From: Peptostreptococcus sp. MV1 | GTDB lineage: Bacteria > Bacillota > Clostridia > Peptostreptococcales > Peptostreptococcaceae | Length of the DNA stretch: 36,899 nucleotides | Direction: 5' to 3' | Assembly (NCBI RefSeq): GCF_000758885.1 | Contig: NZ_JRNB01000093.1 | Span: forward strand, 1-36,899 | Shown: piece by piece, positions 15,681 through 24,177 of the stretch | Layout: each line of letters opens with the position of its first letter | Numbering within the stretch: the stretch's first letter is position 1 | Made by a program: the position numbers and the translations under genes | Notes under the pieces: generated by a model | Told to the model about the DNA's origin: nothing | The model's input: the letters and a program-made list of their open reading frames with translations, nothing else | Databases searched by the model: none

Positions 15681-15884
15681 GTGGATAAAAATAAGTTAAA
15701 CGCCTCAGGGTGTAAAGACTTGACGGCATATGAAGCTATTAAGAAAGTCGAAAAAGACCGAAAAGCTGAGGAGAGATTTAAGAAGTTGTTAACTGCAATT
15801 TTTTGTATGTGTGAGTTAGCAGACTTTCACGTCGAGGGGCGTATTACCGTAAAAGATAAAAAGACCGGTAAGATATGGAGATAA
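15681..15884 (+). CDS. Hypothetical small phage protein
   Basis: A 67-residue protein starting at GTG, behind AGGGGGTATAACAG. It is helical and charged (LTAYEAIKKVEKDRKAEERFKKL), with a short C-terminal beta part ending GRITVKDKKTGKIWR. The family is not recognised. It overlaps the region holding the ribosome site of the next gene. Confidence 0.6.
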   Translation: MDKNKLNASGCKDLTAYEAIKKVEKDRKAEERFKKLLTAIFCMCELADFHVEGRITVKDKKTGKIWR

Positions 15885-15889
15885 ATACA

Positions 15890-16114
15890 ATGGATAAGAA
15901 GATAGACAGTATTAGACCTAATTATTATAACGACAGTAAGATATCACCATTTGACGTAATAGACGATTGGCAGTTAGATTTTTACGCGGGTTCAATTTTG
16001 AAATATTTAAAAAGAGCCGGTAAAAAACCTGGTGAGGATAGGTTAAAAGATTTAAGGAAAGTTAAGACTTACATAGATAAGATGATAGATTTAGAAGTCA
16101 GCAAGAGTAAATAG
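15890..16114 (+). CDS. DUF3310-like phage protein
   Basis: A 74-residue protein with the pattern NYYNDSKISPFDVIDDWQLDF, then GSILKYLKRAGKK and EDRLKDLRKVKTYIDKMI. It matches my recollection of DUF3310 phage proteins (sometimes labelled nucleotide kinase-like). I chose ATG 15890 because GGAGAT lies eight bases before it; an in-frame ATG (15875) overlaps the previous gene without a good site. The function is not established. Confidence 0.75.
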   Translation: MDKKIDSIRPNYYNDSKISPFDVIDDWQLDFYAGSILKYLKRAGKKPGEDRLKDLRKVKTYIDKMIDLEVSKSK

Positions 16115-16125
16115 GGGGTGGCCAA

Positions 16126-18033
16126 GTGCAATATATCATATTGAACAATAAGACGCCTACACACGGTTTTAAAAACGGTGAGGGTACATACACTAAAGAC
16201 GAGGCCATGGCGTTTGATAACGTGGCTGTGGTTGTCCCTAAAGGTTATATAGTACTTGATTTTGATACTACTAGCGACGCCGAGTTAATGTTAAAAATAG
16301 TAGACGCCCTGGACCTTAAAACTAAGGTAATGAAAACTACTAGGGGTATTCATTGTTGGTTTAAAGCGTCTGAGAAAGAGCCTAAGAATTTCATCAAGCA
16401 GAGATTGGCTATAGGGTTATATTGTGACCGTAAAAGTGGGGGGCGTAACGCGTACGTTAAAATTAAACAAGACGGAGAGCCAAGAGAATGGATAAGACAG
16501 GTTAAAATGAAAGATATCCAGGAAGTCCCTAAGTGGTTAAGTGCCATCAGCACACCAGCTAATAAGTTTAATTTCAAAGGCATGGGCGACGGGTCAGGTC
16601 GTAATCAAGAATTATTTGACTACATTGTATACCTACAGGCTAAGGGCTTTACTAGAGATGAGATAAGAGAGACTATACCGATTATAAACGATTATATATT
16701 CGAGGACCCTCTTAGCGAGTCAGAGATAGCAAGTATATGTAGGGATGAAGCATTTAAGCCAGATGACGAAATTCAGGCACAGATTAAGAAAGCTAATTTC
16801 AATCATGTGGAAATAGCCGAGGAGCTTATAGAAGAGCATAGCTTAATCAACTATAACAATACTATTCATGAGTATAAAAGCGGGTGTTACGTGCCTTGTG
16901 AGACCTTAGGTAAGTACATACGTAATAAGGTGTACGCTATTAAGAATAATCAGCGTAACGAAGTAGTATCATATATCAACGACATGGAACGTGTTAATAC
17001 TAGAAATTTAAAGTTAAATCCTTACATTATAAATGTAAAAAATACCAGGTTCAACCTCAAAACTAATGAGTGTCTACCATTTGATAAGTCAATAATTGAC
17101 TTCTCACAGTTACCTGTAACATATGACGCAACTGCTTATTGTGCCGACTTAGATAAGATGTTAAATAGGGTGTTCCTAGCAGATAGAGAAGTAATAAATC
17201 TATTTCAGGAAATGTTAGGGGCTACCCTACTTAAGCATAGTAAATATCAAAAAGCCTTTTTATTCTATGGGGGTGGGTCAAATGGTAAAAGTACGATACT
17301 TGATCTAATTAAGACTTTTCTAGGTAATAGAAATTATTCAGCTATAGCCCTGGAAAAAGTGACAGATAGATTTAATACGGCAGAACTTGAGAACAGATTG
17401 GCCAACATAGGGGATGATATCGACAATGTTACCATCAAAGATACTGGTACACTTAAAAAGCTGTTTTCAGGTAATTCAATAATGGTTGAACGTAAGGGGG
17501 AAAGACCCTATACAATCGAGCCATACGCAACTCATATATATAGTTGTAATAATATTCCTAGGTCATTTGATAAGTCAGACGGGTTTTACAGAAGATGGAT
17601 AATGATACCATTTGACGCTAAATTTACTACTGATGATGAGGACTACGACCCACTAATAGGAGAGAAGATTACAACAGACGAGGCCCTAAGTTATTTACTC
17701 AATTTAGCCATTAGAGGGGCTAGACGACTAATCACACGTGGTAAATTTACAGAGCCACGTAAGGTTAAGATAGTACTTGATAAGTATAAAATAGACAATT
17801 CAACTGTTTTGACTTACTTAGATGACCAGGAGTTAAGTGAGACAGAAGTATTAGAAAAACCTAAAGATGTGCTATACAGTGAGTTTGTTGACTGGTGTAA
17901 ATTATCAGGTATCAAGAATAGTAATATTACAGGTAAAAAAGCATTTTACAGAGAGATTATTGATAGGTACGATTTTGACGAGCAACCATTACAAAAAGCT
18001 AATGGTAAAAGATATTTTATGGAAAAACTATGA
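16126..18033 (+). CDS. Prim-pol primase fused to D5-type SF3 helicase
   Basis: A 635-residue replication initiator. N-terminal prim-pol-like domain: VLDFDT (43-48, catalytic Asp pair) and TTRGIHCWF (His76). Primase C-terminal linker near 158-212 (GRNQELFDYIVYLQAKGF ... SEIASICRDEAFK). Then D5-N and an SF3 helicase with Walker A GGGSNGKST (382-390), Walker B ANIGDDID (426-433), sensor YSCNNIP (472-478) and arginine finger DGFYRRW (485-491). It should both prime and unwind phage DNA. It starts at GTG behind AGGGGGTGGCCAA. Its origin is not known; the iteron blocks are candidates. Confidence 0.93.
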   Translation: MQYIILNNKTPTHGFKNGEGTYTKDEAMAFDNVAVVVPKGYIVLDFDTTSDAELMLKIVDALDLKTKVMKTTRGIHCWFKASEKEPKNFIKQRLAIGLYCDRKSGGRNAYVKIKQDGEPREWIRQVKMKDIQEVPKWLSAISTPANKFNFKGMGDGSGRNQELFDYIVYLQAKGFTRDEIRETIPIINDYIFEDPLSESEIASICRDEAFKPDDEIQAQIKKANFNHVEIAEELIEEHSLINYNNTIHEYKSGCYVPCETLGKYIRNKVYAIKNNQRNEVVSYINDMERVNTRNLKLNPYIINVKNTRFNLKTNECLPFDKSIIDFSQLPVTYDATAYCADLDKMLNRVFLADREVINLFQEMLGATLLKHSKYQKAFLFYGGGSNGKSTILDLIKTFLGNRNYSAIALEKVTDRFNTAELENRLANIGDDIDNVTIKDTGTLKKLFSGNSIMVERKGERPYTIEPYATHIYSCNNIPRSFDKSDGFYRRWIMIPFDAKFTTDDEDYDPLIGEKITTDEALSYLLNLAIRGARRLITRGKFTEPRKVKIVLDKYKIDNSTVLTYLDDQELSETEVLEKPKDVLYSEFVDWCKLSGIKNSNITGKKAFYREIIDRYDFDEQPLQKANGKRYFMEKL

Positions 18034-18048
18034 TAAGGAGATATAAAA

Positions 18049-18546
18049 ATGTTAATAGCAGATATTGAAAAATACGTAATTGAGAGAACAGAAGAGTTTA
18101 AGAAAGAGTTAAACAAAGAAGTAAAGCAGATGATAAAAGAAGCTAACCAGGGGCAAGTAAAAAGCATTTGGGACTTAAAAAAAGAAGATGGTGAAGATTA
18201 TTATCATCTGTATAGTGATGGAGACATAGAACAAGTGGTCTTTTATACTGATTATGATGAATCGGCTAGAGATATAGGGAATGCCTTTCTGACTAAAGAG
18301 GAAGCAGAATTTGAACTTGAAAGACGTAGGGTAGAGGCTATCCTAAAGAAGTATAGCAGGTCTTTTAAAAGTGGTGAATTCAATTATATAGTTGTGTACG
18401 ATACCGAAAATAACAGGATACTTGTATGTGCAGCACAATTTAACAATTCAGGTGCTCCAGTCTTTGAAAACAAAGAAATAGCACAGAAAGTAATTGATGA
18501 AATTGGGGAGTACAGACTTAAAAAACACTGGTTTGGAGTTAAGTAG
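18049..18546 (+). CDS. Hypothetical phage protein with coiled-coil start
   Basis: A 165-residue protein. Residues 1-35 are a charged amphipathic helix (IEKYVIERTEEFKKELNKEV), followed by YYHLYSDGDIEQVVFYTDYDE and NAFLTKEEAEFELERRRVEA, a pattern I associate with widespread uncharacterised phage proteins. Ribosome site AAGGAGATATAAAA. No catalytic motif is seen. Confidence 0.65.
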   Translation: MLIADIEKYVIERTEEFKKELNKEVKQMIKEANQGQVKSIWDLKKEDGEDYYHLYSDGDIEQVVFYTDYDESARDIGNAFLTKEEAEFELERRRVEAILKKYSRSFKSGEFNYIVVYDTENNRILVCAAQFNNSGAPVFENKEIAQKVIDEIGEYRLKKHWFGVK

Positions 18547-18557
18547 GAGGTAAGAGT

Positions 18558-18785
18558 GTGAAAAAAACGTTAAAGTGTAAACACTGTGGTAATGAAGATC
18601 TCTTTTACACTAAAGAAAAGTACAAAGGAGAGTTTGAATTTTGCATGGATAAAGAAGGTAACCCTGTTTTCAATGCTGATATACACGAAGGTGCGACATA
18701 CGAATTGAGAAGCAAATATATATTTTGCAGAGAATGTGATAAGCGAGTTTGTAGGATAGATGAATTTGAAAGTGGGGAAGAGTAA
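18558..18785 (+). CDS. Small zinc-ribbon protein
   Basis: A 75-residue protein with CKHCG (residues 7-11) and CRECDKRVC (57-65), four cysteines arranged as a zinc ribbon around a beta-rich insert. It starts at GTG behind TAGGAGGTAAGA. Such proteins often bind nucleic acid or partner proteins. The position between an unknown gene and a membrane protein gives no further clue. Confidence 0.7.
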   Translation: MKKTLKCKHCGNEDLFYTKEKYKGEFEFCMDKEGNPVFNADIHEGATYELRSKYIFCRECDKRVCRIDEFESGEE

Positions 18786-18786
18786 A

Positions 18787-19095
18787 ATGAGTTATTTAGA
18801 TTACAGGAAGTTGCCCAAGAAGATATATTGTATTGTGATATTAATTATAGTTGCATGGATGATATTTATAACCGGATTTAGTGTAGGAAAAACAATCCAG
18901 AAAGAACAAGACAGGCTATATGTAGGAAGAGTCATTGAGAAAGAACACGTTCCAGAAAAGATAAAAGATGGTGAGAGATTTGACGAAGCCTACTATATAG
19001 TGGTAGAAGATAATCACGGGGACTATCTTAGGTATAGCGTATCAAAAGATGTTTATCAGCAAATAGAAATAAACGATATGTATAAAAGAAAGTAG
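18787..19095 (+). CDS. Single-pass membrane protein, unknown function
   Basis: A 102-residue protein with one clear transmembrane helix (about 15-35, IYCIVILIIVAWMIFITGFSV) and a C-terminal soluble domain (ERFDEAYYIVVEDNHGDYLRY). The basic N-terminus predicts the soluble part faces outside. I chose ATG 18787 behind GGGGAAGAG; an earlier in-frame start lies within the previous gene. An envelope-facing early phage protein could alter the host surface, but no function is recognised. Confidence 0.65.
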   Translation: MSYLDYRKLPKKIYCIVILIIVAWMIFITGFSVGKTIQKEQDRLYVGRVIEKEHVPEKIKDGERFDEAYYIVVEDNHGDYLRYSVSKDVYQQIEINDMYKRK

Positions 19096-19102
19096 GTAAA
19101 AA

Positions 19103-21286
19103 ATGTTAGTAATTAAAAGAAACGGTAAGGAAGTAGAGTTTGATGTAGCTAAAATTAACGAAGCTATATCAAAAGCCAACTCAACCCTACCTAGTGACAA
19201 TAAATTAAGTGACGCCTATATAGGTGGACTGGTGGATATTATACTTGATAAGTGTAATAAATTAGGTAAGAACAATGCTATTCAGGTAGAAGATATTCAG
19301 GATATAGTTGAAGAAATACTTATGCAATTTAGTACGTACGAGTTATCTAGGGCTTACGTACGCTACCGTTACGATCGTGAGAAGATAAGGGCCAGCAATT
19401 CTATAGATGATGAAATATTGACCCTTATAGAGTGCGAGAACGAAGATATAAAGCAGGAGAATAGCAATAAGAATCCTACTATTATATCTACTCAGCGTGA
19501 TTATATGGCAGGGGCCATCAGTAAAGACTTATCTAGACGTAAGTTTTTGAGTAAGGAAATTATAGACGCCCACGACCAGGGGCTAATCCATTTTCATGAT
19601 ATGGACTATTTTGCACAGCACGCATACAATTGTTGCCTTGTTAATTTAGAAGATATGCTACAAAACGGGACAGTTATATCTGGCACTATGATAGAGCGTC
19701 CTCACTGTTTTTCAACGGCGTGTAACATAGCGACGCAGATAATCGCCCAGGTGGCAAGTGGCCAATACGGGGGACAGAGTATAAGTTTGGCCCACCTTGC
19801 ACCGTTTGTACAAGCGACTAGAGAAAAGTATATCTCTACATTTAGCAATATCAAGCCTACTATGAGTAATCAAGAGTGGTACGAATTTATAGAAAAGCTG
19901 GTAAAAGAAGATATTAAAAGAGGGGTACAGACTATTCAATATCAGGTTGTAACTTTAATGACTACCAACGGACAGGCCCCGTTTGTTACAGTCTACATGA
20001 ATATCAACGAGGCCCCACAAGGACGCGTAAGGGACGATTTAGCTAGTATCATAGAGGAAGTATTAAGACAGCGTATAAAAGGTGTTAAAAATGAAGTTGG
20101 TCAGTGGGTAGCCCCGGCGTTTCCTAAGCTTATATATTGCCTAGATGAAAACAACGTCCACCCTAACAGCGAATATTACTACTTAACTAAATTATCGGCC
20201 GAGTGTACCGCCAAGAGAATGGTACCTGATTATATATCAGCTAAGGTCATGCGAGAGTTAAAAGGTGACGTGTATACTTGTATGGGTTGTAGGTCATTTT
20301 TAACGCCTGATAGGACTACTGATAATATAGCAAGAGCTAATAATTACAAGCCTGGCCATAAGTATTACGGAAGATTTAACCAGGGCGTCGTTACTATTAA
20401 TTTAGTAGATGTGGCCATATCGTCTAAGGGTCAACTTAATGTATTTTATAAGTTATTAGATGAGAGACTGGCTATTTGTTACAAGGCCCTAATGGCCAGA
20501 CACAATAGATTAAAAGGTACACCATCTGACGTAGCCCCGATATTGTGGCAATACGGAGCAATAGCAAGACTAAATAAGGGTGAGGTCATAGACCCGCTTT
20601 TATATGGTGGGTATTCTACTATATCATTAGGATATGCTGGACTATACGAGTGTGTAAAATATATGACGGGTGAGAGTCATACCGAGTCAAAAGTAGGATT
20701 ACCATTTGCACTAGAGTTAATGGAGATACTTAATAAGTATACTAATAAGTGGAAAGAAGAGACTAATATAGATTTTAGCTTATATGGTACACCTCTAGAG
20801 TCAACTACTTATAAGTTTGCTAAGGCACTACAGAAGCGTCACGGGATAATACCTGGTATAACAGATAAGAATTATATTACTAATTCCTACCACGTGAATG
20901 TAAGAGAAGAAATTGACGCATTTAGTAAGTTATCCTTAGAGTCACACTTCCAACCACTTAGCCCAGGTGGTGCAATTAGCTATGTAGAAGTGCCTAATAT
21001 GGTAAATAACTTAGACGCCGTGTTAGAGGTAATCAAGCATATCTACAATACTATAATGTACGCAGAGATAAATACCAAGTTTGATTATTGCCACGTTTGT
21101 AATTTTGAGGGTGAGATTAAAATAGTAAATAATAGTCATGGTAAGCTTACGTGGCAGTGCCCTAGTTGTGGTAATACCGACCAGGAGCATATGACCGTTA
21201 CGCGTCGTACTTGTGGATACATAGGATCTAATTTTTGGAATCAAGGTCGTACTCAAGAAATAAACGACCGAGTTTTACACTTATAA
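19103..21286 (+). CDS. nrdD: Anaerobic ribonucleoside-triphosphate reductase
   Basis: A 727-residue class III reductase that makes deoxynucleotides without oxygen. The N-terminal ATP-cone (1-90, IKRNGKEVEFDVAKINEAIS) is followed by the ten-stranded barrel (AYNCCLVNLEDML; CSTACNIATQ-like segments), a C-terminal zinc site (CHVC ... CPSC, about 670-692) and the glycyl radical motif RTCGYIG with Gly705. It is activated by NrdG, encoded two genes downstream. Full domain set and length suggest it is active. It supplies dNTPs for phage replication in an anaerobic host. Weak ribosome site GTAGGTAAAAA. Confidence 0.97.
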   Translation: MLVIKRNGKEVEFDVAKINEAISKANSTLPSDNKLSDAYIGGLVDIILDKCNKLGKNNAIQVEDIQDIVEEILMQFSTYELSRAYVRYRYDREKIRASNSIDDEILTLIECENEDIKQENSNKNPTIISTQRDYMAGAISKDLSRRKFLSKEIIDAHDQGLIHFHDMDYFAQHAYNCCLVNLEDMLQNGTVISGTMIERPHCFSTACNIATQIIAQVASGQYGGQSISLAHLAPFVQATREKYISTFSNIKPTMSNQEWYEFIEKLVKEDIKRGVQTIQYQVVTLMTTNGQAPFVTVYMNINEAPQGRVRDDLASIIEEVLRQRIKGVKNEVGQWVAPAFPKLIYCLDENNVHPNSEYYYLTKLSAECTAKRMVPDYISAKVMRELKGDVYTCMGCRSFLTPDRTTDNIARANNYKPGHKYYGRFNQGVVTINLVDVAISSKGQLNVFYKLLDERLAICYKALMARHNRLKGTPSDVAPILWQYGAIARLNKGEVIDPLLYGGYSTISLGYAGLYECVKYMTGESHTESKVGLPFALELMEILNKYTNKWKEETNIDFSLYGTPLESTTYKFAKALQKRHGIIPGITDKNYITNSYHVNVREEIDAFSKLSLESHFQPLSPGGAISYVEVPNMVNNLDAVLEVIKHIYNTIMYAEINTKFDYCHVCNFEGEIKIVNNSHGKLTWQCPSCGNTDQEHMTVTRRTCGYIGSNFWNQGRTQEINDRVLHL

Positions 21287-21302
21287 TAGGGGGGTGGTAA
21301 AT

Positions 21303-21581
21303 ATGAAATATGTTATGGATGGTAAGATGTACGATACTGAGACGTCTGAGGTTATTTTAAGATATAAAACACGTGACTTAGATGTTTTCTTATTTAGTGC
21401 TAGATTTACAGCTTGCGACGTCTATTTATACAAGACTAAGAAAGGTAATTACTTTACTTTAAAAGTACTACCTGATAAGACTATTACAAATGTAGTTAGT
21501 GAAGATACGGTTAAGAACATATTACTAGAGCATAATTACGATAAATACGCAGAGTTATTCGGTCCACTAGAAGAGGCGTAG
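21303..21581 (+). CDS. Hypothetical protein between nrdD and nrdG
   Basis: A 92-residue protein (MKYVMDGKMYDTETSEVILRYK) with a beta-rich first half and a helical end. ATG 21303 follows GGGGGGTGG; an earlier in-frame GTG overlaps the ribosome site. It is only 16 bp after nrdD and 2 bp before nrdG, so it belongs to the reductase operon. Whether it takes part in reductase function is unknown. Confidence 0.65.
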   Translation: MKYVMDGKMYDTETSEVILRYKTRDLDVFLFSARFTACDVYLYKTKKGNYFTLKVLPDKTITNVVSEDTVKNILLEHNYDKYAELFGPLEEA

Positions 21582-21583
21582 AC

Positions 21584-22069
21584 ATGAATTACGGCAAGAT
21601 TAATTACACCGATATAGCCAATGGCCCTGGAGTAAGAGTAAGTTTGTTCGTATCAGGGTGTAGAAATAAATGCGAGGGGTGTTTTAATCGGGAGTCATGG
21701 GACTTTAATTTCGGTAAAAAGTTCACAATATCAACCCTAACTGACCTACTTTTAGCATTAGATAAGCCCTACATATCAGGGTTAACTATACTAGGTGGTG
21801 ACCCGTTAGAGCCTGAAAATTTACCGACGGTGACGTCAATTTGTAGGACAATTAAGACTATAAATGATAGTAAAAATATATGGATATATACAGGATATCT
21901 ATACGAAGATTTTCAAAATCTAGAATTATTTGACTATGTTGACGTCGTCGTAGATGGTAAATTTATCGAGTCTGAAAAGGATATATCACTACAATTTAGA
22001 GGGTCAAAAAATCAAAAAATAGTAGATGTAAAAAGGTCAAAAATGGAAAATGAGGTTAAATTATGGTGA
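21584..22069 (+). CDS. nrdG: Anaerobic RNR-activating radical SAM protein
   Basis: A 161-residue radical SAM activase. The iron-sulfur motif CRNKCEGC (Cys26, Cys30, Cys33) and LTILGGDPLEPEN (SAM-binding GGDPL) are intact, and the length is typical of NrdG. It generates the glycyl radical on NrdD using S-adenosylmethionine and reduced flavodoxin or ferredoxin from the host. It closes the early operon; the iteron block begins 7 bp after its stop. Confidence 0.96.
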   Translation: MNYGKINYTDIANGPGVRVSLFVSGCRNKCEGCFNRESWDFNFGKKFTISTLTDLLLALDKPYISGLTILGGDPLEPENLPTVTSICRTIKTINDSKNIWIYTGYLYEDFQNLELFDYVDVVVDGKFIESEKDISLQFRGSKNQKIVDVKRSKMENEVKLW

Positions 22070-22075
22070 GATTTT

Positions 22076-22420
22076 CATAACAAAAACTCACAAAAACATA
22101 ACAAAAACAGGGTAAAAGTTTTTGTTAAAATAACAAAAAGTTTCTGTTAAATTGAATATAAAAACTATTTATATTAAAACGGTCATAACAAAAAGTGACC
22201 CTCAAAAAAGTTTTTGTTATAGTTTTTGTTATGGTTTTTGTTATAGCTTGAAATCCTAAAAGTATTGAAAATACTATATTCTTTTACTTAATATAACATA
22301 ATAACAAAAATATTACTAACTTCTATATATATTTAATAAATATATATAATATATATAAAAAATATAAGAAAATATAAATATATATAAGAGTTGCGATTTT
22401 TTTTGTTATTTTGTTATGAT
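22076..22420. repeat. Iteron-rich AT block, copy 2 (non-coding)
   Basis: This fills the gene-free gap between nrdG and the late regulator. It holds about ten ATAACAAAAAC/GTTTTTGTTAT iterons, including three in tandem at 22210-22245, and an A+T-only-looking core at 22321-22386. Its core is a reverse-complement relative of copy 1 at 3421-3580, with two exact shared stretches of 25 and 20 nt (22293-22317 and 22374-22393), plus a 27-nt match in direct orientation (22090-22116). The arrangement of iterons next to an easily melted core looks like a replication origin; a promoter or regulator site for the next gene is the main alternative. Confidence 0.8.
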
Positions 22421-22470
22421 TGATGATTTTTGATGAAATTTGTATTTTGTAAAAATAGGGGGTGGATACC

Positions 22471-22914
22471 GTGGATGATTTACAAAGTCGAATTAAACGC
22501 AAGAAAATATTTTTGAAAAGGTATCGAAAAAATATTGCTTGTGTTTTGCGACTAAAAAATAAATTATATGTTTTAGACTCTAGATTAAAAAATCCAAAAA
22601 GTCCTACTTACTCAGATATGCCCAAAGGAAATTTTATAACCACAGAAGATTTACTTGCTGATAAGTTGGACTTGGAAAAAAGAATTGAAAAGCTAAATAA
22701 AAAAGGTGAGTGTATAAAGTGTGAAATAATAAACGAGGTAGATAATGTAGATGACCCTAGATATTGCGAGATACTGGAAGCATATTTCATAGACTGTATG
22801 GATATGGAAGATATAGCCGATATTATGGGGTATGGTGTTAGACACACATATAAATTATATTCAAGTGCTATTAATGAGTTGTTAAATTATGACAGTAACA
22901 AAACATTAAAATAA
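22471..22914 (+). CDS. Sigma-like late transcription regulator
   Basis: A 147-residue protein with a coiled-coil N-terminal half (SRIKRKKIFLKRYRKN and DLEKRIEKLNKK) and a C-terminal sigma region 4-like HTH: AYFIDCMDMEDIADIMGYG, VRHTYKLYSSAINELL. This is the plan of DUF1492/ArpU/RinA-type late activators, which sit just before the packaging genes, as here. It starts at GTG 22471 behind AGGGGGTGG; GTG 22462 overlaps the ribosome site. A candidate late promoter follows 13 bp after its stop. Confidence 0.82.
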   Translation: MDDLQSRIKRKKIFLKRYRKNIACVLRLKNKLYVLDSRLKNPKSPTYSDMPKGNFITTEDLLADKLDLEKRIEKLNKKGECIKCEIINEVDNVDDPRYCEILEAYFIDCMDMEDIADIMGYGVRHTYKLYSSAINELLNYDSNKTLK

Positions 22915-22927
22915 CAGTAAGATAACA

Positions 22928-22956
22928 TTAACTATTTTAATTTTATAGCTTATACT
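22928..22956 (+). promoter_or_regulatory. Candidate late promoter
   Basis: TTAACT (22928-22933), 17-bp spacer, TATACT (22951-22956), immediately downstream of the late regulator, where late promoters of such phages lie. A 7-bp dyad TGGATAA/TTATCCA (22964-22987) overlaps the expected transcript start. This rests on hexamer matching in an AT-rich region, so it is tentative. Confidence 0.4.
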
Positions 22957-23022
22957 GGTATCGTGGATAATTGAAGTCGGTTATCCATAATACATCACCT
23001 AACCAGACAGACTAATACAATT

Positions 23023-23050
23023 AGACCTAGGCACATGCTTAGGTCTTTTT
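23023..23050 (+). terminator. Rho-independent terminator after late regulator
   Basis: AGACCTA (23023-23029) and TAGGTCT (23040-23046) form a 7-bp stem with a 10-nt loop, followed by a run of five T. It lies downstream of both the late regulator and the candidate late promoter, so it may end early transcription or act as a leader terminator. Confidence 0.65.
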
Positions 23051-23094
23051 GCTGTTAGTTGAATATGAGGGGTGATATCGTGTGAGGTGGTAGT

Positions 23095-23499
23095 ATGTTA
23101 CTAAAGTCTTGCCCTAGGTGTGGGGTCCTGATTCAATACGGGGGGACCTATTGCCAGGGGTGTAGGGTGGTAGTAGAAGAGGAACGAGAGAAAAGACGGC
23201 AGGAGTCAATCAAGCGAAGCAACAAGAAATACAATAAGAACAGAGACCCTAAGTATACTAAGTTTTATAATTCTAGAGACTGGCGTACCTTATCTCAAGC
23301 ATATGCACAAGCTAAAGGTTTTAGGTGCGAAAGCTGCGGTCAAGTTGCAAGTGAAGTACATCACGTTAAAGCAATCCAGACTGATGATGGATGGAACAGA
23401 CGACTAGACTATGACAATCTTGAATTACTATGCAAGTCTTGTCACAATGATAGGCATGGTAGATTTAAAGCCCGTAAAAGCCATTCTAAGGCGTTTTAG
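23095..23499 (+). CDS. HNH endonuclease (packaging-associated)
   Basis: A 134-residue HNH nuclease. An N-terminal zinc ribbon (CPRC at 6-9, CQGC at 20-23) precedes the HNH fold: CESCG (78-82), EVHHVKAI (His89-His90), Asn108 in YDNLELL, CKSCHNDRHG (113-122). Genes of this kind next to terminase genes assist TerL in cutting cos ends in HK97-like phages. Its ATG follows GAGGTGGTAGT. It lies downstream of the terminator and candidate late promoter, and upstream of TerS. Confidence 0.93.
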   Translation: MLLKSCPRCGVLIQYGGTYCQGCRVVVEEEREKRRQESIKRSNKKYNKNRDPKYTKFYNSRDWRTLSQAYAQAKGFRCESCGQVASEVHHVKAIQTDDGWNRRLDYDNLELLCKSCHNDRHGRFKARKSHSKAF

Positions 23500-23618
23500 T
23501 TGTTTAGGTATAAAAGTATCAAGAAAGAGATTAAAACATCTTACAGATACCTTTAAATCGATTTTAGAGGGTAAGGGTGGTATAAATTCTATAGGAAATA
23601 CATGGGGATAACGGTACA

Positions 23619-23645
23619 GGGGGGGACAACGCAGTAAAAAGTCCC
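23619..23645 (+). other. G-rich segment, possible cos region
   Basis: The gap 23500-23700 between HNH and TerS holds no convincing gene. It contains a run of seven G (23619-23625) in otherwise AT-rich DNA, then GGGAC (23623-23627) that can pair with GTCCC (23641-23645), followed by T-rich sequence. The place between HNH and TerS is where cos sites lie in many HK97-like phages. A weak terminator is the alternative. Confidence 0.3.
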
Positions 23646-23700
23646 TTTATTTTATTTTGAGTATTATTTTTGACACAATCAAGAGTTAGGGGGTGAAAAT

Positions 23701-24177
23701 ATGGGACGTAACAAACAGCCAATAGAATTGGTAATAGCTAATGGCAAGAAGCATTTAACAAAAGACGAAATTAATTTCCGTCGTGATAGTGAGGTCAAGC
23801 CTATTACTGACGATATAAGGGCCCCGAGTTATTTGACGGCTAAGCAAAAGAAACAATTTAACGAGATAGCGAGTAAATTAATCAAGTTGAAAATTATGAG
23901 TGAAACAGATGTTGACGCACTAGCGAGATATATAATATCTAACGATTTATATTTAAACGCGGTTAAGCAATTGCGAAAAAAAGAAGTTCAAAAAGACGTA
24001 GATACCTTATCTAAATGGTCTAATTTACAAGATAAATTCTTCAAGCAGTGTCGTACTTGTGCCAGTGATTTAGGGCTTACTATTTCAAGTCGTTGTAAAT
24101 TGGTTATTCCTGAAATTAACAAAGAAGCACCTAAGAAAAACAAATTTAAAAAATTTGAAAAGGTGACAGCTGGTTAA
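23701..24177 (+). CDS. terS: Terminase small subunit, P27 family
   Basis: A 158-residue P27-type small terminase: MGRNKQPIELVIANGKKHLT, APSYLTAKQKKQFNEIASKL, ETDVDALARYI, then a helical region and basic C-terminus. It recognises the packaging site and regulates TerL. Its TAA stop overlaps the TerL start (TAATG). Ribosome site AGGGGGTGAAAAT. Confidence 0.92.
   Translation: MGRNKQPIELVIANGKKHLTKDEINFRRDSEVKPITDDIRAPSYLTAKQKKQFNEIASKLIKLKIMSETDVDALARYIISNDLYLNAVKQLRKKEVQKDVDTLSKWSNLQDKFFKQCRTCASDLGLTISSRCKLVIPEINKEAPKKNKFKKFEKVTAG

Noticed and set aside
23411-23611. Open frame overlapping the HNH gene 3' end
   Set aside because: It has no ribosome site, starts well inside the HNH gene in another frame, and its product has no recognisable pattern; the tail part runs through the candidate cos region.
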